A stretch of DNA of 32,046 nucleotides from Clostridiaceae bacterium (GCA_029219285.1 JAQXTC010000221.1:1-32046); one strand, 5' to 3'. Counted from the stretch's first letter, positions 1 through 9,309 are shown. Program-made: numbers and translations. The notes: generated by a model not told the origin, from the letters alone.

Positions 1-891
1 GATGACTGTTGTTGCCATCCCTTCAAATGAAACTGGAAGAATTCCAAATTGATTGACAAGAACTAATAAAACTAAGTTAATGACTGGAATGAATAAAACT
101 TTAATGAAACTATATCCCCATGCATCTTTTTGAGAGATAGCATCTTTGAATGGAACTTCTGCTAAAGTGGCCCCAATTGAAATCCAAGCAAGTGGTGACG
201 CTAATGCTTTTAAATAATCTAGTGCTTTATAGAACCAAGGTAACGTTTGATCAAGACGTAAGAAGGCATATTGTTTAACCTCTCCGTTCACTGTGACGTT
301 AACTTGAGGCAGCATGTCTTGGCATAACCAGATAAATAATCCGAAGAAGGTTGCTAAGATAATTGGATTTAAGAAGATTTCTTTCATATTTTTCTTGAAG
401 TTTTCTTTGTCCATTTTAACTCCGGACATTTTAATAAATGCGTATGAGTATAAGAATACTCTATAAGCTATATTAAATATGTTTGAAAACATTGTTCCTT
501 GTGATCCATATACAGCAGTTACTATTGGAGTACCAAAGAAAGTAGTAGAACCAAATATAGTTAAAACTCTATATACGTCTTGCTTGTCTCCTTTTACTTT
601 AGCAAACATAAGCTTAGTTATTGGGATTAATAATATGTAAATTGCAAATCCCCATATTAAAACATTCATACCTTCGCTTAACTGTTTTCCATTTATATCT
701 TTCATGAAAGATGTAAATGCAAGAGCTGGTAATGAAACTGTAAGTACTATTTTAGTTAGTACTTTTGATGCTGATGAATTAATGATTTCTTTTTTTCTTA
801 AATAGAAACCTAAACCAATTATAGCTATTGATGATAATATAGCACCAACGATAGCATTGCTAGTTAATGTTTTTCTGATTATTTCTAACAT
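1..891 (-). CDS. AEC (auxin efflux carrier) family permease, 3' end cut by window
   Basis: I translated this frame from the ATG at 891; it stays open for 297 codons to the window edge, so the C-terminus is missing. The protein is a string of hydrophobic helices with an AEC/malate-permease layout: five or so N-terminal segments, a polar central loop near residues 150-205 and the start of the second helical bundle. The family moves organic anions such as malate, but the substrate cannot be read here. The start is supported by AAGGAG eight bases upstream. Base composition is uneven: about 1-360 (the C-terminal part) is clearly richer in G+C and uses CGT, CTG and GTC codons that the N-terminal part avoids. 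The gene stands alone, facing away from the terminator at 1046-1086. Family assignment is fairly sure; substrate is unknown. Confidence 0.8.
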   Translation of the reverse strand, partial: MLEIIRKTLTSNAIVGAILSSIAIIGLGFYLRKKEIINSSASKVLTKIVLTVSLPALAFTSFMKDINGKQLSEGMNVLIWGFAIYILLIPITKLMFAKVKGDKQDVYRVLTIFGSTTFFGTPIVTAVYGSQGTMFSNIFNIAYRVFLYSYAFIKMSGVKMDKENFKKNMKEIFLNPIILATFFGLFIWLCQDMLPQVNVTVNGEVKQYAFLRLDQTLPWFYKALDYLKALASPLAWISIGATLAEVPFKDAISQKDAWGYSFIKVLFIPVINLVLLVLVNQFGILPVSFEGMATTVI

Positions 892-1045
892 TTCGTGTCT
901 CCTTATGTCGTTTTTTGTTTTATTATTGCAAAGCTATTGTATAATTTTCAACATTCCTTTTCAATTTATTAAAGTTATTTTATAGTTATTTAATTTATTT
1001 AAATGATTTTAGACATTTTTTTAACAAAGTTTTTCTAAAAAAATA

Positions 1046-1086
1046 AACACCTGAAATACTCACCAAGTATGAGTATTTCAGGTGTT
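1046..1086 (-). terminator. Rho-independent terminator of the 1110-1781 gene
   Basis: A perfect 17-bp stem (1046-1062 with 1070-1086) encloses a 7-base loop. Read on the minus strand it is followed by a T-rich run, and it lies 24 bases past the stop codon of the 1110-1781 gene. Confidence 0.85.
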
Positions 1087-1109
1087 ATTAGTTTAATGCC
1101 ATATTTATT

Positions 1110-1781
1110 TTATTGTGCTGACATAAAAAAATATATTCTATTTTTTAAATCTTTGTTTGTTAATTGTTTAATTATTAAATTGCTGTTTTCCTTTATATAT
1201 TCCTTCAAAGGATCTTCAATATATGCAAGTTCGCTTTTATTCATTTCTTTATCAGCACATAATGTAAGTATAAAATCGGAACAATTTTGTATAGTTGTAA
1301 AATTGCTCAAAATTTTCAATACAATATCTGCAATTGCATTATCTTTATCACCATAACCTGCTATTACAGTAATTTTATTGAATTCATATTCTTTTCTTTT
1401 CGATAGAAAAACCATATCTATCATTGCAGACATCTCTTTAAAGCAAATTTTATCTATTTGTTTTAAATTAATCATACCCTTAACAAAAGTATTATTAAGT
1501 TTTCTATTATCTTTTTCGTATATTACTAGATTATGTTTTGAACATTCATCAATATATTTAATATTATCATCATTAATTTCTTCAAAGATGAGAGCATTAT
1601 TTTGTTCAGTTGTACATTTCTCCAAATATGTTATATAACTGCTTTCAACCATATCTACTTCAATAATTTCACTTTCATAATTAAAATATCTTTTTTCAAT
1701 ACCTTCCTGCTCCTCGGATAGCCCCTTTAAATCAAATGAAATCTTTTCTTTCAGCCCAAAACAAATTATTCTTCTTTTCAT
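1110..1781 (-). CDS. Small protein with FtsZ C-terminal-domain-like half
   Basis: This 223-aa soluble protein begins MKRRIICFG. A TTG in frame 12 bases upstream is a less likely start, because GGGG sits at proper distance before the ATG at 1781. I do not recognise the N-terminal half, and it has no GTPase motif. From about residue 100 on, the pattern follows the end of FtsZ: an INL segment, then ITVIAGYGDKDNAIADIVL where FtsZ has its small-residue MGIG...AIEAA segment, then strand-helix-strand elements ending in IYFFMSAQ where FtsZ has its last beta strand. This is inference from pattern, not a search result. It follows the PAP2 gene by 28 bases (from 1810), probably in one transcript that ends at the 1046-1086 hairpin. 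If it is an FtsZ-like remnant it cannot hydrolyse GTP and might act as a regulator or partner. Confidence 0.6.
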   Translation of the reverse strand: MKRRIICFGLKEKISFDLKGLSEEQEGIEKRYFNYESEIIEVDMVESSYITYLEKCTTEQNNALIFEEINDDNIKYIDECSKHNLVIYEKDNRKLNNTFVKGMINLKQIDKICFKEMSAMIDMVFLSKRKEYEFNKITVIAGYGDKDNAIADIVLKILSNFTTIQNCSDFILTLCADKEMNKSELAYIEDPLKEYIKENSNLIIKQLTNKDLKNRIYFFMSAQ

Positions 1782-1809
1782 ATAGTACCCCAATCATTTT
1801 AAATAAATT

Positions 1810-2361
1810 TTATCTAATTTTAATCCATAACCAATTAATCAACTTAACTGATATTATTGCAATAAGTATTCCTAATGTTGCGCCAATAAATACGTCACTT
1901 GGATAATGTACAAATAAATATAATCTAGAAAAAGCTATAGCAAATGCTATAAACATAAATAATATTCCTTTTTCTTTTTTTTCTATAAGTAAGATAGTTG
2001 CTGCTGCAACTGATGTCATTGTATGCCCAGATGGAAACGAAAAGTCCAATGGCTTTTTTATAAGTATTTCTATTGTGTTATATATATCAAAAGGTCTTGT
2101 TCTCATGAAAACATTTTTTAAAATTATGTTTCCTATAATAGCACACAATACTAATGCAACAATTATCTTAATTCCAATTTTACGTTCATTCTTTCTAAGT
2201 AAAAATATCATTCCAATGATAATCCATAATATGCCCATATTGCCCAATGAAGTTATAATAGGCATAACCCAATCAAAAAATGGATTTTTTATATGGTTTT
2301 GAATAAACATTAATATTTCATAATCTATATTTTGAATATAATTCATAATATTCTGCTCCAT
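1810..2361 (-). CDS. PAP2-family membrane phosphatase (undecaprenyl-diphosphatase-like)
   Basis: A 183-aa integral membrane protein with all three PAP2 phosphatase signatures: KNVFMRTRP (C1, K-x6-RP), PSGHT (C2) and SRLYLFVHYPSD (C3, SR-x5-H-x3-D). Several hydrophobic helices flank these. Enzymes of this size in Gram-positives usually dephosphorylate undecaprenyl diphosphate (BcrC-like) or lipid phosphates at the outer face of the membrane; the exact substrate cannot be told. The ATG at 2361 has no good ribosome binding site, while the ATG five codons later (2346) has GGAG nine bases before it and may be the true start. A TATAAT-like box lies about 25 bases upstream. The downstream neighbour at 1110-1781 is probably cotranscribed. 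Confidence 0.85.
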   Translation of the reverse strand: MEQNIMNYIQNIDYEILMFIQNHIKNPFFDWVMPIITSLGNMGILWIIIGMIFLLRKNERKIGIKIIVALVLCAIIGNIILKNVFMRTRPFDIYNTIEILIKKPLDFSFPSGHTMTSVAAATILLIEKKEKGILFMFIAFAIAFSRLYLFVHYPSDVFIGATLGILIAIISVKLINWLWIKIR

Positions 2362-2421
2362 TTTTATAATTTATATTACTATTATTATATCCTTTTTTTA
2401 TATAACATGATATTTTTCCTT

Positions 2422-3903
2422 TTATTGGTCACTATATTCTTTTAGTCTTTCACATATATCATCTATTTTATTATATTCATTGACAATATTATTAATATTA
2501 TTATCTAATTCATTTATCCCTGCCGAAATCTCTTCCATAGATGATGCCGCTGTTTCTATATTATTACTAGTAAAATTAACTTCTTTTAATGTCTTTTCTA
2601 TAGATGACTTCAATTTCACCGTCTTATTATCTACAGATTTAGAATGATCAATAACATCTTCTGTATTTTTATTTATATTAACAAATAACTTTTTAACCGA
2701 ATTAGTATATGTATTGCATAACTCAATAGATTCTTTTTCACTTATTATAGTTTGTGAAACATTATTTATCTTACTTGTAATATCATTCAATATTGATGAT
2801 ATTTTATATGTAGAATCCTTAGAATCCTCTGCTAATTTTCTAACTTCATCTGCAACTACAAGAAATCCCTTGCCATTTTCTCCAGCTCTTACTGCCTCAA
2901 TAGAAGCATTTAATGCTAAAAGATTAGTTTGATCTGTTATTTCTTCGATAGCATCTAATATTTTTGCTATTTCAGAACTTCTATTAATTAAATCATCCAT
3001 CAATTGAACTGCATTATTTATATTAGAACTTACCCTATTCATTTCTTCATATAAATTTTCAACATTTTGAGAGCCATTTTCTACAACCTTGTTATTTTTT
3101 AATGAAAATTCAATCATTTTATCAACTGCTGATTCCACTTCTGTTATATCACTCATTCCTACATCCATCAATGCTATTACATTTGTCATACTACTAACTT
3201 CTTCTGATGCTTTATTTGCCACATTACTAGATGTATCTGTAATTTGATTAGATACAGATTTCACTATATCTATTCCCTCTTTTACATTTCCATTAACATT
3301 TGTTAAAACCTTTAAAACTTCTTTTATCTTTGAAATCATTTTTTCAGATTTCTGTCTTTCTTTTTCACTTGAATCTACTGTATCTTCTAATATTTTATAA
3401 TCTTTCATAGTAATTCTACTTATTATACATAAAATTATTGTTCCCACTGCCAAATAAAATATCATATACTTAACCTGAACAAATGTTATTGTTTTGAAAG
3501 TTGTCGAACTAAATTCCTTATAAAATCTAAAAGCTATTATACAATTAATAATTCCTTGAATACAAATTGGTCTAACATCCAAATAGATACCGATTAGAAA
3601 CAAAGTATAATATAAAAGACAAAAATCAGATAAACTAGGAAAAGAATACAATACAACAATTTGTATAACTGTTACTGCTACTATCATATAATACATCGTT
3701 GTTTTAGTTAATTTCTTATACATCAAAATTCCTGCAATTATAAAAACAATTATTGATGTTATGCCTAACTTTAGTATTATTTCTTTCTTCGCATTTATAC
3801 CCTTTGAACTGAAGAAAATCAAAACCCCTCTTAATAATACAGATATAAACAGTGCTACGAATATAATCTTATTCTTCAACTGCAAAACCTTATTATAATT
3901 CAT
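2422..3903 (-). CDS. Methyl-accepting chemotaxis protein with six-helix membrane sensor
   Basis: A 493-aa chemoreceptor. Residues about 10-170 are six hydrophobic helices with very short loops, so sensing would occur in or at the membrane rather than through a Cache domain. No HAMP domain is evident. Residues about 190-490 are the alpha-helical signalling domain, with the highly conserved hairpin tip around [14 protein letters not shown] and [11 protein letters not shown] that docks CheA/CheW. The ribosome binding site AAAGGTGGGAT precedes the ATG. The gene appears to be monocistronic: the SNF2 gene upstream has its own terminator at 3995-4022. The ligand is unknown. Confidence 0.9.
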   Translation of the reverse strand: MNYNKVLQLKNKIIFVALFISVLLRGVLIFFSSKGINAKKEIILKLGITSIIVFIIAGILMYKKLTKTTMYYMIVAVTVIQIVVLYSFPSLSDFCLLYYTLFLIGIYLDVRPICIQGIINCIIAFRFYKEFSSTTFKTITFVQVKYMIFYLAVGTIILCIISRITMKDYKILEDTVDSSEKERQKSEKMISKIKEVLKVLTNVNGNVKEGIDIVKSVSNQITDTSSNVANKASEEVSSMTNVIALMDVGMSDITEVESAVDKMIEFSLKNNKVVENGSQNVENLYEEMNRVSSNINNAVQLMDDLINRSSEIAKILDAIEEITDQTNLLALNASIEAVRAGENGKGFLVVADEVRKLAEDSKDSTYKISSILNDITSKINNVSQTIISEKESIELCNTYTNSVKKLFVNINKNTEDVIDHSKSVDNKTVKLKSSIEKTLKEVNFTSNNIETAASSMEEISAGINELDNNINNIVNEYNKIDDICERLKEYSDQ

Positions 3904-3994
3904 TTTTATCCCACCTTTTATCTATTTTTATAAATTATAACATATTATTTATATTTTTGTATTTATCTCACTATTTTCTACACTTAATAAATAA

Positions 3995-4022
3995 AAAAAG
4001 TGTAGAAATCCCTACACTTTTT
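3995..4022 (-). terminator. Terminator of the SNF2 helicase gene
   Basis: An 11-bp stem (3995-4005 with 4012-4022) with a T-run on its minus-strand exit side. It begins inside the helicase stop codon at 4021-4023. Confidence 0.85.
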
Positions 4023-7000
4023 ATTCAAATAATAGTTTTATTTCATCAATTGTCAATCCAGATAACACATTTCCTTTTTCATATCCCACATCCATAACGT
4101 TTTCTACAAGTTTCCTCTTATCTTCTTGTAAATTAATAATTTTTTCTTCAATTGTTCCTTCTGCTATAAGTTTAAATACTTGAACAACATTTTTCTGTCC
4201 TATTCTATGAGCTCTATCTGTAGCTTGTTCTTCTATAGAAGGATTCCACCATGGATCAAAATGAATAACTACATCCGCCGAAGTTAAATTTAATCCAGTT
4301 CCACCTGCTTTTAACGAAATTAAAAATACAATATTCTCCTCACACTCATTAAATTCATCTACCAACTTTACCCTTGTGCTAGCCTTTGTTGAACCATCAA
4401 GATACATGTATTTTATACCTTCTCTATCAAATCTATTTGATATAACAGAAAGAACAGATGTAAATTGTGAAAATAGAATAATCTTATGTCCCTTCTCCAA
4501 ATTATTTTGTACTAGTTCTGTAACCATATCAAGTTTACCATTTTTGCCTTCATAATCATTAACTACTAACGAAGGTTCTAAGCATAGTTGCCTTAGCTTT
4601 GTTAAATAAGAAAATATAGTAATCTTATCTTCACTATAGTTTTTAGCTTCCATTTTTCTTTTAATATCTTTTACAAAAACGCCATAAATCTTTTTTTGTT
4701 CTTTAGGAAGTTCAACATAATACTTTTTCTCAATTTTCTCGGGAAGTTCTTTAATTACATCTTTTTTTAGTCTTCTAAGTAAAAATGGTCGTATAAATTT
4801 TTGCAGGCTATTAACATCATTACTATCTATAAATTTACTTTTAAATTTTCTTGATCCATAAAGATATCCAGGCATTATAAAATCAAAAATACTCCAAAGT
4901 TCTAAAAGATTATTTTCAATTGGTGTACCTGTTAAGGCAAATCTAGCTTTAGCTTTAATATTTTTTACACTCCTACTGCTAAGTGCCAAAGGATTTTTTA
5001 TATTTTGTCCTTCATCGATAATACAATAATCAAACACTATATCATTATAAATATCCTCATCGTTTCTAAGAGTTCCATAAGTTGTAAGTATCACATCAAA
5101 ATCTGGATTATCTTGTATTACTTTAATTCTTTCATGCTTTGTTCCGTGAACGATAGCTATTTTTAATTCAGGAGCAAATTTCTCGAATTCATTTTTCCAA
5201 TTATATATTAGTGAAGTTGGCGCAACAATTAATGACTTTTTCTCTACTTCTGATAATAAAAAAGCTATTGTTTGAAGTGTCTTTCCAAGTCCCATTTCAT
5301 CAGCCAATATTCCGCCAAGACCTAAATAACTTAAGTTTTTAAACCAATTAAACCCTGTAACTTGATATTCTCTGAGTACATTTCTTAATGATTTTGGAAC
5401 TTCATAAACTTTATTATTAGCATCATTTATTTTATCAACAATGGACTTTACCACATCTGTACCTTTAATGAATTCTATATTTTCTCTTTCAATATAGTCC
5501 TGCATTATTAAAGCTTTACTTCTATGTATTTTAAAATTAGTAATATCTTTTTCATTATTAGATATATTATCTACAATTTCTAAAAAGCTCTTTGTATTTT
5601 TATCTTCTAAATTAATAAAACTATTATCTTTAAGTTTATAATATCTTCTATGTTCTCTAATAGCTTCTATTATTTTCTTATATTCCCTCTTATCTATATT
5701 TTCAATATCAAAAGTAAAATCTAAAAAACCATCTCCTCTATCTTTAATAGATGCATTAATGACTGGCATATAATAAACCTTTTTTGATTTAAATCTATCT
5801 GAATAATAGACATCTCCTAATTCATCTAGCTTTTTATAACTTTGAGTTAAAAATTCATATAACTTATCTTCATCTCCAGCAAAAATAAATTTATTGTTTC
5901 TAACTTCAAAATCCATATCTGTGATTGTATTCATAATTTCTTGTTCTTTTTTACTGTCTCTTATGATTATTTTCTCACTATTATCATCAAAAAAACTTAC
6001 TTTCTCATTTCCATAATTAAATTTAACGTCTAATAATATTTTATTTGCTTTAGAATCAATATAAAAATTAGCTTTTAGCGGTTCCTTTACAACATTATCT
6101 ATTTTTGAATCTATATCTATATTATTAGAAATATTATTTAAAGTTGGTACTACCTTATTAAAAACATCTTTTTTGTTTTTCCCTCTGAATTTTATCTTCT
6201 TTTCTCTATCTAGATTACTATAAACAGCTTTTATATATTCACATTGCTTAATTGATGGAAGATATATATTTTCTTTATATAAAAAAACATTAAATTGAGA
6301 TGTTAAAACATTTAAATTCATATCATTTATGTCTAAGACATATTCATCTTTATCATCTTTTTTTAATTTGAAGTTTAATGGAATATCATCTTCTATTATA
6401 CTTACAATTTTTTTTTCAAATTCAATATTTCTATGCTTACAAATTGTCAAAAAATATCTTAATGACTTTTCTGTTATGAATAAATTCTTTCCTTTTACTA
6501 ACCTATCCGAACCATAAAAATTAGATGTAAATTCATCAAGTTCTATTATTCTTTCCATATAATCAACAATTTTATTATCTTTTTCATTTACTTCTTGATC
6601 AAAAGGTGTATAGATAAAATTTTTTCCATAAGCTATTTCACCACAATTATTTTTAGCATCGATAAATGCTTTAATATCTTTTACTATATATGATTTATCT
6701 GAACCTATCTTAAAATTAGCAATCCAATAAGGTTTTCCTTCCTTTTCCGATTGATTTAATGATACTAATATTTCTAGTGTATCTTTAGGTATGTTTAATT
6801 GTTCAAATGCTTCAATTAATCCTTGGCCATCACCTACTTTTAAGCCTTGATTATCTCTAACATATTTCAAGAAAGTGGCTGCAATATGCTTACATACATA
6901 TCTTCTAGTAAAAATATTATTTTGCATAAAGTCAATACAATTACATTTTGTATCATTAATGCTATTCGTATCATTATTTATATTAATTAATGTTGTATAA

Positions 7001-7164
7001 GTAGCATTACTATTTTCAGATTCGACTCTTCCATTAATAATAACATCATTAAATTTGCGTTCTTCTAATAAAAAATTAACTTTATTTAATAGTCTTCTCC
7101 CCTTCATTTGTTGCAATGATGGTGTTATTAATTGAAACTCATTTTCCACTTTATCTAAGTCCAT
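4021..7164 (-). CDS. SNF2-family helicase with N-terminal SWIM zinc finger
   Basis: A 1047-aa protein. Near residues 75-98 is a SWIM finger (CNC followed by CKH, pattern CxC-xn-CxH). A long middle region is the usual bacterial SNF2-associated domain. From about residue 590 the RecA-like helicase domains follow: ADEMGLGKT (motif I), IIDEGQNIKNP (motif II, DEGQ), LTGTPIENN (motif III), then a C-terminal helicase domain with FSQFT, AGGTGLNLTSAD and QATDRAHRIGQ (motifs V and VI). Such proteins are dsDNA-stimulated ATPases that remodel protein-DNA or RNA polymerase complexes; the biological target in clostridia is not established. A GTG lies three codons upstream of the ATG at 7164, but AAAGGGTGAT is spaced for the ATG. 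It is a single-gene unit. Confidence 0.93.
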   Translation of the reverse strand: MDLDKVENEFQLITPSLQQMKGRRLLNKVNFLLEERKFNDVIINGRVESENSNATYTTLININNDTNSINDTKCNCIDFMQNNIFTRRYVCKHIAATFLKYVRDNQGLKVGDGQGLIEAFEQLNIPKDTLEILVSLNQSEKEGKPYWIANFKIGSDKSYIVKDIKAFIDAKNNCGEIAYGKNFIYTPFDQEVNEKDNKIVDYMERIIELDEFTSNFYGSDRLVKGKNLFITEKSLRYFLTICKHRNIEFEKKIVSIIEDDIPLNFKLKKDDKDEYVLDINDMNLNVLTSQFNVFLYKENIYLPSIKQCEYIKAVYSNLDREKKIKFRGKNKKDVFNKVVPTLNNISNNIDIDSKIDNVVKEPLKANFYIDSKANKILLDVKFNYGNEKVSFFDDNSEKIIIRDSKKEQEIMNTITDMDFEVRNNKFIFAGDEDKLYEFLTQSYKKLDELGDVYYSDRFKSKKVYYMPVINASIKDRGDGFLDFTFDIENIDKREYKKIIEAIREHRRYYKLKDNSFINLEDKNTKSFLEIVDNISNNEKDITNFKIHRSKALIMQDYIERENIEFIKGTDVVKSIVDKINDANNKVYEVPKSLRNVLREYQVTGFNWFKNLSYLGLGGILADEMGLGKTLQTIAFLLSEVEKKSLIVAPTSLIYNWKNEFEKFAPELKIAIVHGTKHERIKVIQDNPDFDVILTTYGTLRNDEDIYNDIVFDYCIIDEGQNIKNPLALSSRSVKNIKAKARFALTGTPIENNLLELWSIFDFIMPGYLYGSRKFKSKFIDSNDVNSLQKFIRPFLLRRLKKDVIKELPEKIEKKYYVELPKEQKKIYGVFVKDIKRKMEAKNYSEDKITIFSYLTKLRQLCLEPSLVVNDYEGKNGKLDMVTELVQNNLEKGHKIILFSQFTSVLSVISNRFDREGIKYMYLDGSTKASTRVKLVDEFNECEENIVFLISLKAGGTGLNLTSADVVIHFDPWWNPSIEEQATDRAHRIGQKNVVQVFKLIAEGTIEEKIINLQEDKRKLVENVMDVGYEKGNVLSGLTIDEIKLLFE

Positions 7165-7314
7165 TGCTATCACCCTTTAATACTTACTCAAAAAATCTAA
7201 TAAATTTTATTATATCATTCTTCAGCTTATATTTCATTTAAGATTTAAGATTCTGCTGTGGCACTATATTTTTATTTTTAATGCCTTAGCTTCTTTTATA
7301 CCTTCTTACACGTA

Positions 7315-7353
7315 AAAAAACTACCTTAATAGCTAGCTATTAGGTAGTTTTTT
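7315..7353 (-). terminator. Terminator of the G3E GTPase gene
   Basis: A 20-bp stem with one bulged T (7315-7334 with 7335-7353), A-run on one side and T-run on the other. It starts 10 bases past the GTPase stop codon. Confidence 0.85.
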
Positions 7354-7362
7354 AATCATTTT

Positions 7363-8484
7363 TTATTTATCTAAACATTCATCTAATAAGTTAGAAATCT
7401 TATCCTTATCTAAGTTTTGTCCTATAAATACTAATTTATCTTCTCTATCTCCATAAGTTTCATCCCAAGAATCTTTAATTATTGGATCTTTCATAGCTTC
7501 AAGTTGTTCTCTCTTAGTTCCTGATGCAAACCATTTACCTGCTGCATTGGCTTGCATAAGTTGTCCAGCTTGTTCAAATACATATGCCATATCTCTTTCA
7601 TCAGAAAACCATACAAGCCCTTTACACCTTATAATATTTTTTTCCCACTTATTTGCAATAAGTTCAAATTTCTTTCTATCAAAAGGTCTTCTTCTACGAT
7701 AAACAAATGAAGAAATACCATATTCATCAGTTTCAGGTTCTTCCTCTTCCGGATTTTCTAATTCTTCTATCCATCCAGCTGACAGACTAGCCTCTTCAAA
7801 ATCGAACTTTTTAGTATTCATAACCTTGTCTATATCAACTTTAGAATAATTAGTCTCTATTATTTCAGCCTTAGGTTGAAGAGAACGAACTACAGCTTTT
7901 ACTCTTTTAAGTTCTTCATCTTTAACTTCATCAACTTTATTTAAGATTATTGTATTACAAAATTCAATTTGTTGAATTAAAAGATTTTCTACATCTTCTT
8001 CATCAATTGATTCAGTTTTTAATAAATTGTTTCCACATCCAAATTCAGATACAAGTCTAGCAGCATCAACAACTGCTGTTACATTATCAAGTCTACATAT
8101 TTTAGGAATTCCTTGTTGTGCTAATAAATCATCCATCATAGTTATTGTTTGAGCTATAGGAATTGGTTCACAGATTCCACTAGCTTCTATTAATATGTAA
8201 TCAAATCTACCAGTTTCACAAAGCTCAACGATTTGTTTAATTAAGTCAGCTTTCAATGTACAGCATATACATCCATTTGATAATGGTACAAGATTACTAT
8301 CTTCTTCTTGTACTATTCCGCCTTTACCAATTAAATCAGCATCAATGTTTACTTCTCCAATATCATTTACTATTACAGCTACTTTATAACCTTCTTGATT
8401 ATTTAATATATGGTTCATTAAAGTTGTTTTACCAGCTCCAAGATAACCAGTTAATAATGTAATCGGTACTATCTTTCTTGGCAT
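7363..8484 (-). CDS. G3E-family (COG0523) metallochaperone GTPase, CobW/YciC-like
   Basis: A 373-aa protein with the complete G3E layout: Walker A GYLGAGKTT near residue 12, the metal-binding CICCTL (CxCC) near residue 72, IEASGICEP, the guanine-specificity motif NKVD near residue 180, and a C-terminal CobW_C domain from about residue 255 (KGLVWFSD). A stretch of acidic residues near 245 separates the domains. The family uses GTP to load metals, often zinc, into target proteins, and is commonly induced by zinc starvation. Ribosome binding site GGAAG precedes the ATG. The nearby L33 paralog with a Zur-like operator supports a zinc role, but this gene has its own promoter at 8558-8585, where I see no Zur palindrome. 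A broken second copy lies at 8975-9103. Confidence 0.9.
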   Translation of the reverse strand: MPRKIVPITLLTGYLGAGKTTLMNHILNNQEGYKVAVIVNDIGEVNIDADLIGKGGIVQEEDSNLVPLSNGCICCTLKADLIKQIVELCETGRFDYILIEASGICEPIPIAQTITMMDDLLAQQGIPKICRLDNVTAVVDAARLVSEFGCGNNLLKTESIDEEDVENLLIQQIEFCNTIILNKVDEVKDEELKRVKAVVRSLQPKAEIIETNYSKVDIDKVMNTKKFDFEEASLSAGWIEELENPEEEEPETDEYGISSFVYRRRRPFDRKKFELIANKWEKNIIRCKGLVWFSDERDMAYVFEQAGQLMQANAAGKWFASGTKREQLEAMKDPIIKDSWDETYGDREDKLVFIGQNLDKDKISNLLDECLDK

Positions 8485-8557
8485 TTATACTTACTTCCTT
8501 TCTAAAATACAAATTATCTTCGTGTGACTATTTGAATATTATTTTACTATAAATAAA

Positions 8558-8585
8558 ATTTTACTACTATAGATATTTTTGTCAA
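8558..8585 (-). promoter_or_regulatory. Sigma-A-type promoter of the G3E GTPase gene
   Basis: On the minus strand, TTGACA (8580-8585) and TAAAAT (8558-8563) are 16 bases apart. A direct repeat AGTAAAAT follows at 17-base spacing and might be a regulator site. Confidence 0.65.
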
Positions 8586-8609
8586 ATTGAGTCCAGAGTT
8601 AGTATGTAT

Positions 8610-9032
8610 TTATATACCATCTATTATCTTTTTAACTGTATAATCATTAGTTAAATCATACACCATGTAATAACACTCTTTAGCAACTTTATAATCACCT
8701 ACTTTAAGTGATTCTTTTGCCGCTAAATATGTTGATCCTATGGTTTGAGAATTAGCTGTAAGCGGTATTTCTTTTTCCATTAATCTAGCTTGGAGCGTTT
8801 GAATACTATACTTTGGCTGTTTTCTTTTTAATACTTTTTCTAAAAACCTTAGTTCACTATTAGCAATGTCAGTTACATAATATATGTTACTATACATATA
8901 TAACTTTTCAGCTAATTCAGGTTCATACAATTCTAAGTAATAAAAGCCTAAGTTCCTGTAATACCTTGCTAAGGTTACTCTTGAACAACAGAAATTAAAA
9001 CTCTCCTTAGTGCACTGAATAATTTGATTATT
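8610..9032 (-). pseudogene. 5'-truncated gene, C-terminal part of an unidentified helical repeat protein
   Basis: The frame is open from a stop at 9033-9035 down to 8610 but has no good start codon or ribosome binding site; the first possible start is a TTG at 8930. The segment upstream of that TTG (NFCCSRVTLARYYRNLGFYY) reads as natural protein, so the true N-terminus lies further up and is lost. The 106-140 residues are helical, tyrosine-rich and TPR-like (YLAAKESLKVGDYKVAKECY). At its upstream end the frame runs into the remnant of a G3E GTPase gene in another frame, so this looks like a deletion junction. I cannot name the parent family. Confidence 0.5.
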
Positions 9033-9103
9033 TCATCTTTAGCTAATTCTTGAATCCAACCAGCTGACATACTAGATTTAACAAGAGCAAAACAACTGCC
9101 TTT
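8975..9103 (-). pseudogene. Internal remnant of a second G3E GTPase gene
   Basis: Directly after the rpmG stop codon, a frame reads FALVKSSMSAGWIQEL and then diverges to a TAA at 8975. It aligns with FDFEEASLSAGWIEEL in the middle of the intact GTPase at 7363-8484, the region just before the CobW_C domain. The N-terminal GTPase domain and the C-terminal domain are both gone. The remnant shows that a zinc-linked GTPase gene once stood behind rpmG, as in zinc-starvation operons, and decayed or recombined with the copy at 7363-8484. Confidence 0.65.
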
Positions 9104-9253
9104 CTACTTTGTCTCTCTATGTAATGTATATTTTTTTAAACGTGGACAATATTTCATAAGTTCTATCCTTTCTGGATGCTTTTGTTTATTCTTGGTCATC
9201 GTATAATTCCTATCATGACATTCTGTACATTCTAATGTAATTTTCACTCTCAT
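9104..9253 (-). CDS. rpmG: 50S ribosomal protein L33 paralog with three of four zinc cysteines
   Basis: A 49-aa protein beginning [12 protein letters not shown] and ending HRETK, co-linear with L33 along its whole length (usual length 49-50). Zinc-binding L33 has two CxxC pairs; here the first pair (C9, C12) is intact, but the second reads C36-P-R-L, so the last zinc ligand is leucine. The ribosome binding site AAGGTGAT precedes the ATG. The upstream region has a strong promoter and a Fur/Zur-type palindrome, which fits a zinc-starvation version of L33 that frees the ribosome from zinc need. A G3E GTPase remnant follows directly. Family identity is sure; the zinc-independent role is inference. 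Confidence 0.92.
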   Translation of the reverse strand: MRVKITLECTECHDRNYTMTKNKQKHPERIELMKYCPRLKKYTLHRETK

Positions 9254-9276
9254 TTTTATCACCTTCTATTAAATAT

Positions 9277-9297
9277 AAATGCGAATTATTTGCATTT
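9277..9297. promoter_or_regulatory. Fur-family operator, probably Zur box, before rpmG
   Basis: AAATGCGAAT-T-ATTTGCATTT is a 10-1-10 inverted repeat with one mismatch, the geometry of Fur/Zur boxes. It lies between the -10 element and the rpmG ribosome binding site, where a bound repressor would block transcription. The gene content (L33 paralog, G3E GTPase) favours Zur over Fur or PerR. Confidence 0.7.
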
Positions 9298-9309
9298 GTT
9301 TACAAGCAA

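Noticed and set aside
1110-1793. Start of the 1110 gene at the TTG at 1793
   Set aside because: GGGG lies at suitable distance before the ATG at 1781, and no ribosome binding site precedes the TTG.
2075-2302. Plus-strand reading frames opposite the PAP2, chemoreceptor and helicase genes
   Set aside because: They are antisense shadows of well-supported genes, without ribosome binding sites or recognisable domains.
7174-7314. Small gene between the helicase and GTPase genes
   Set aside because: No frame with a ribosome binding site; the gap holds only the GTPase terminator and A+T-rich sequence.
8540-8580. Second Zur box before the G3E GTPase gene
   Set aside because: Only a direct AGTAAAAT repeat is present, not the inverted symmetry of a Fur-family site.
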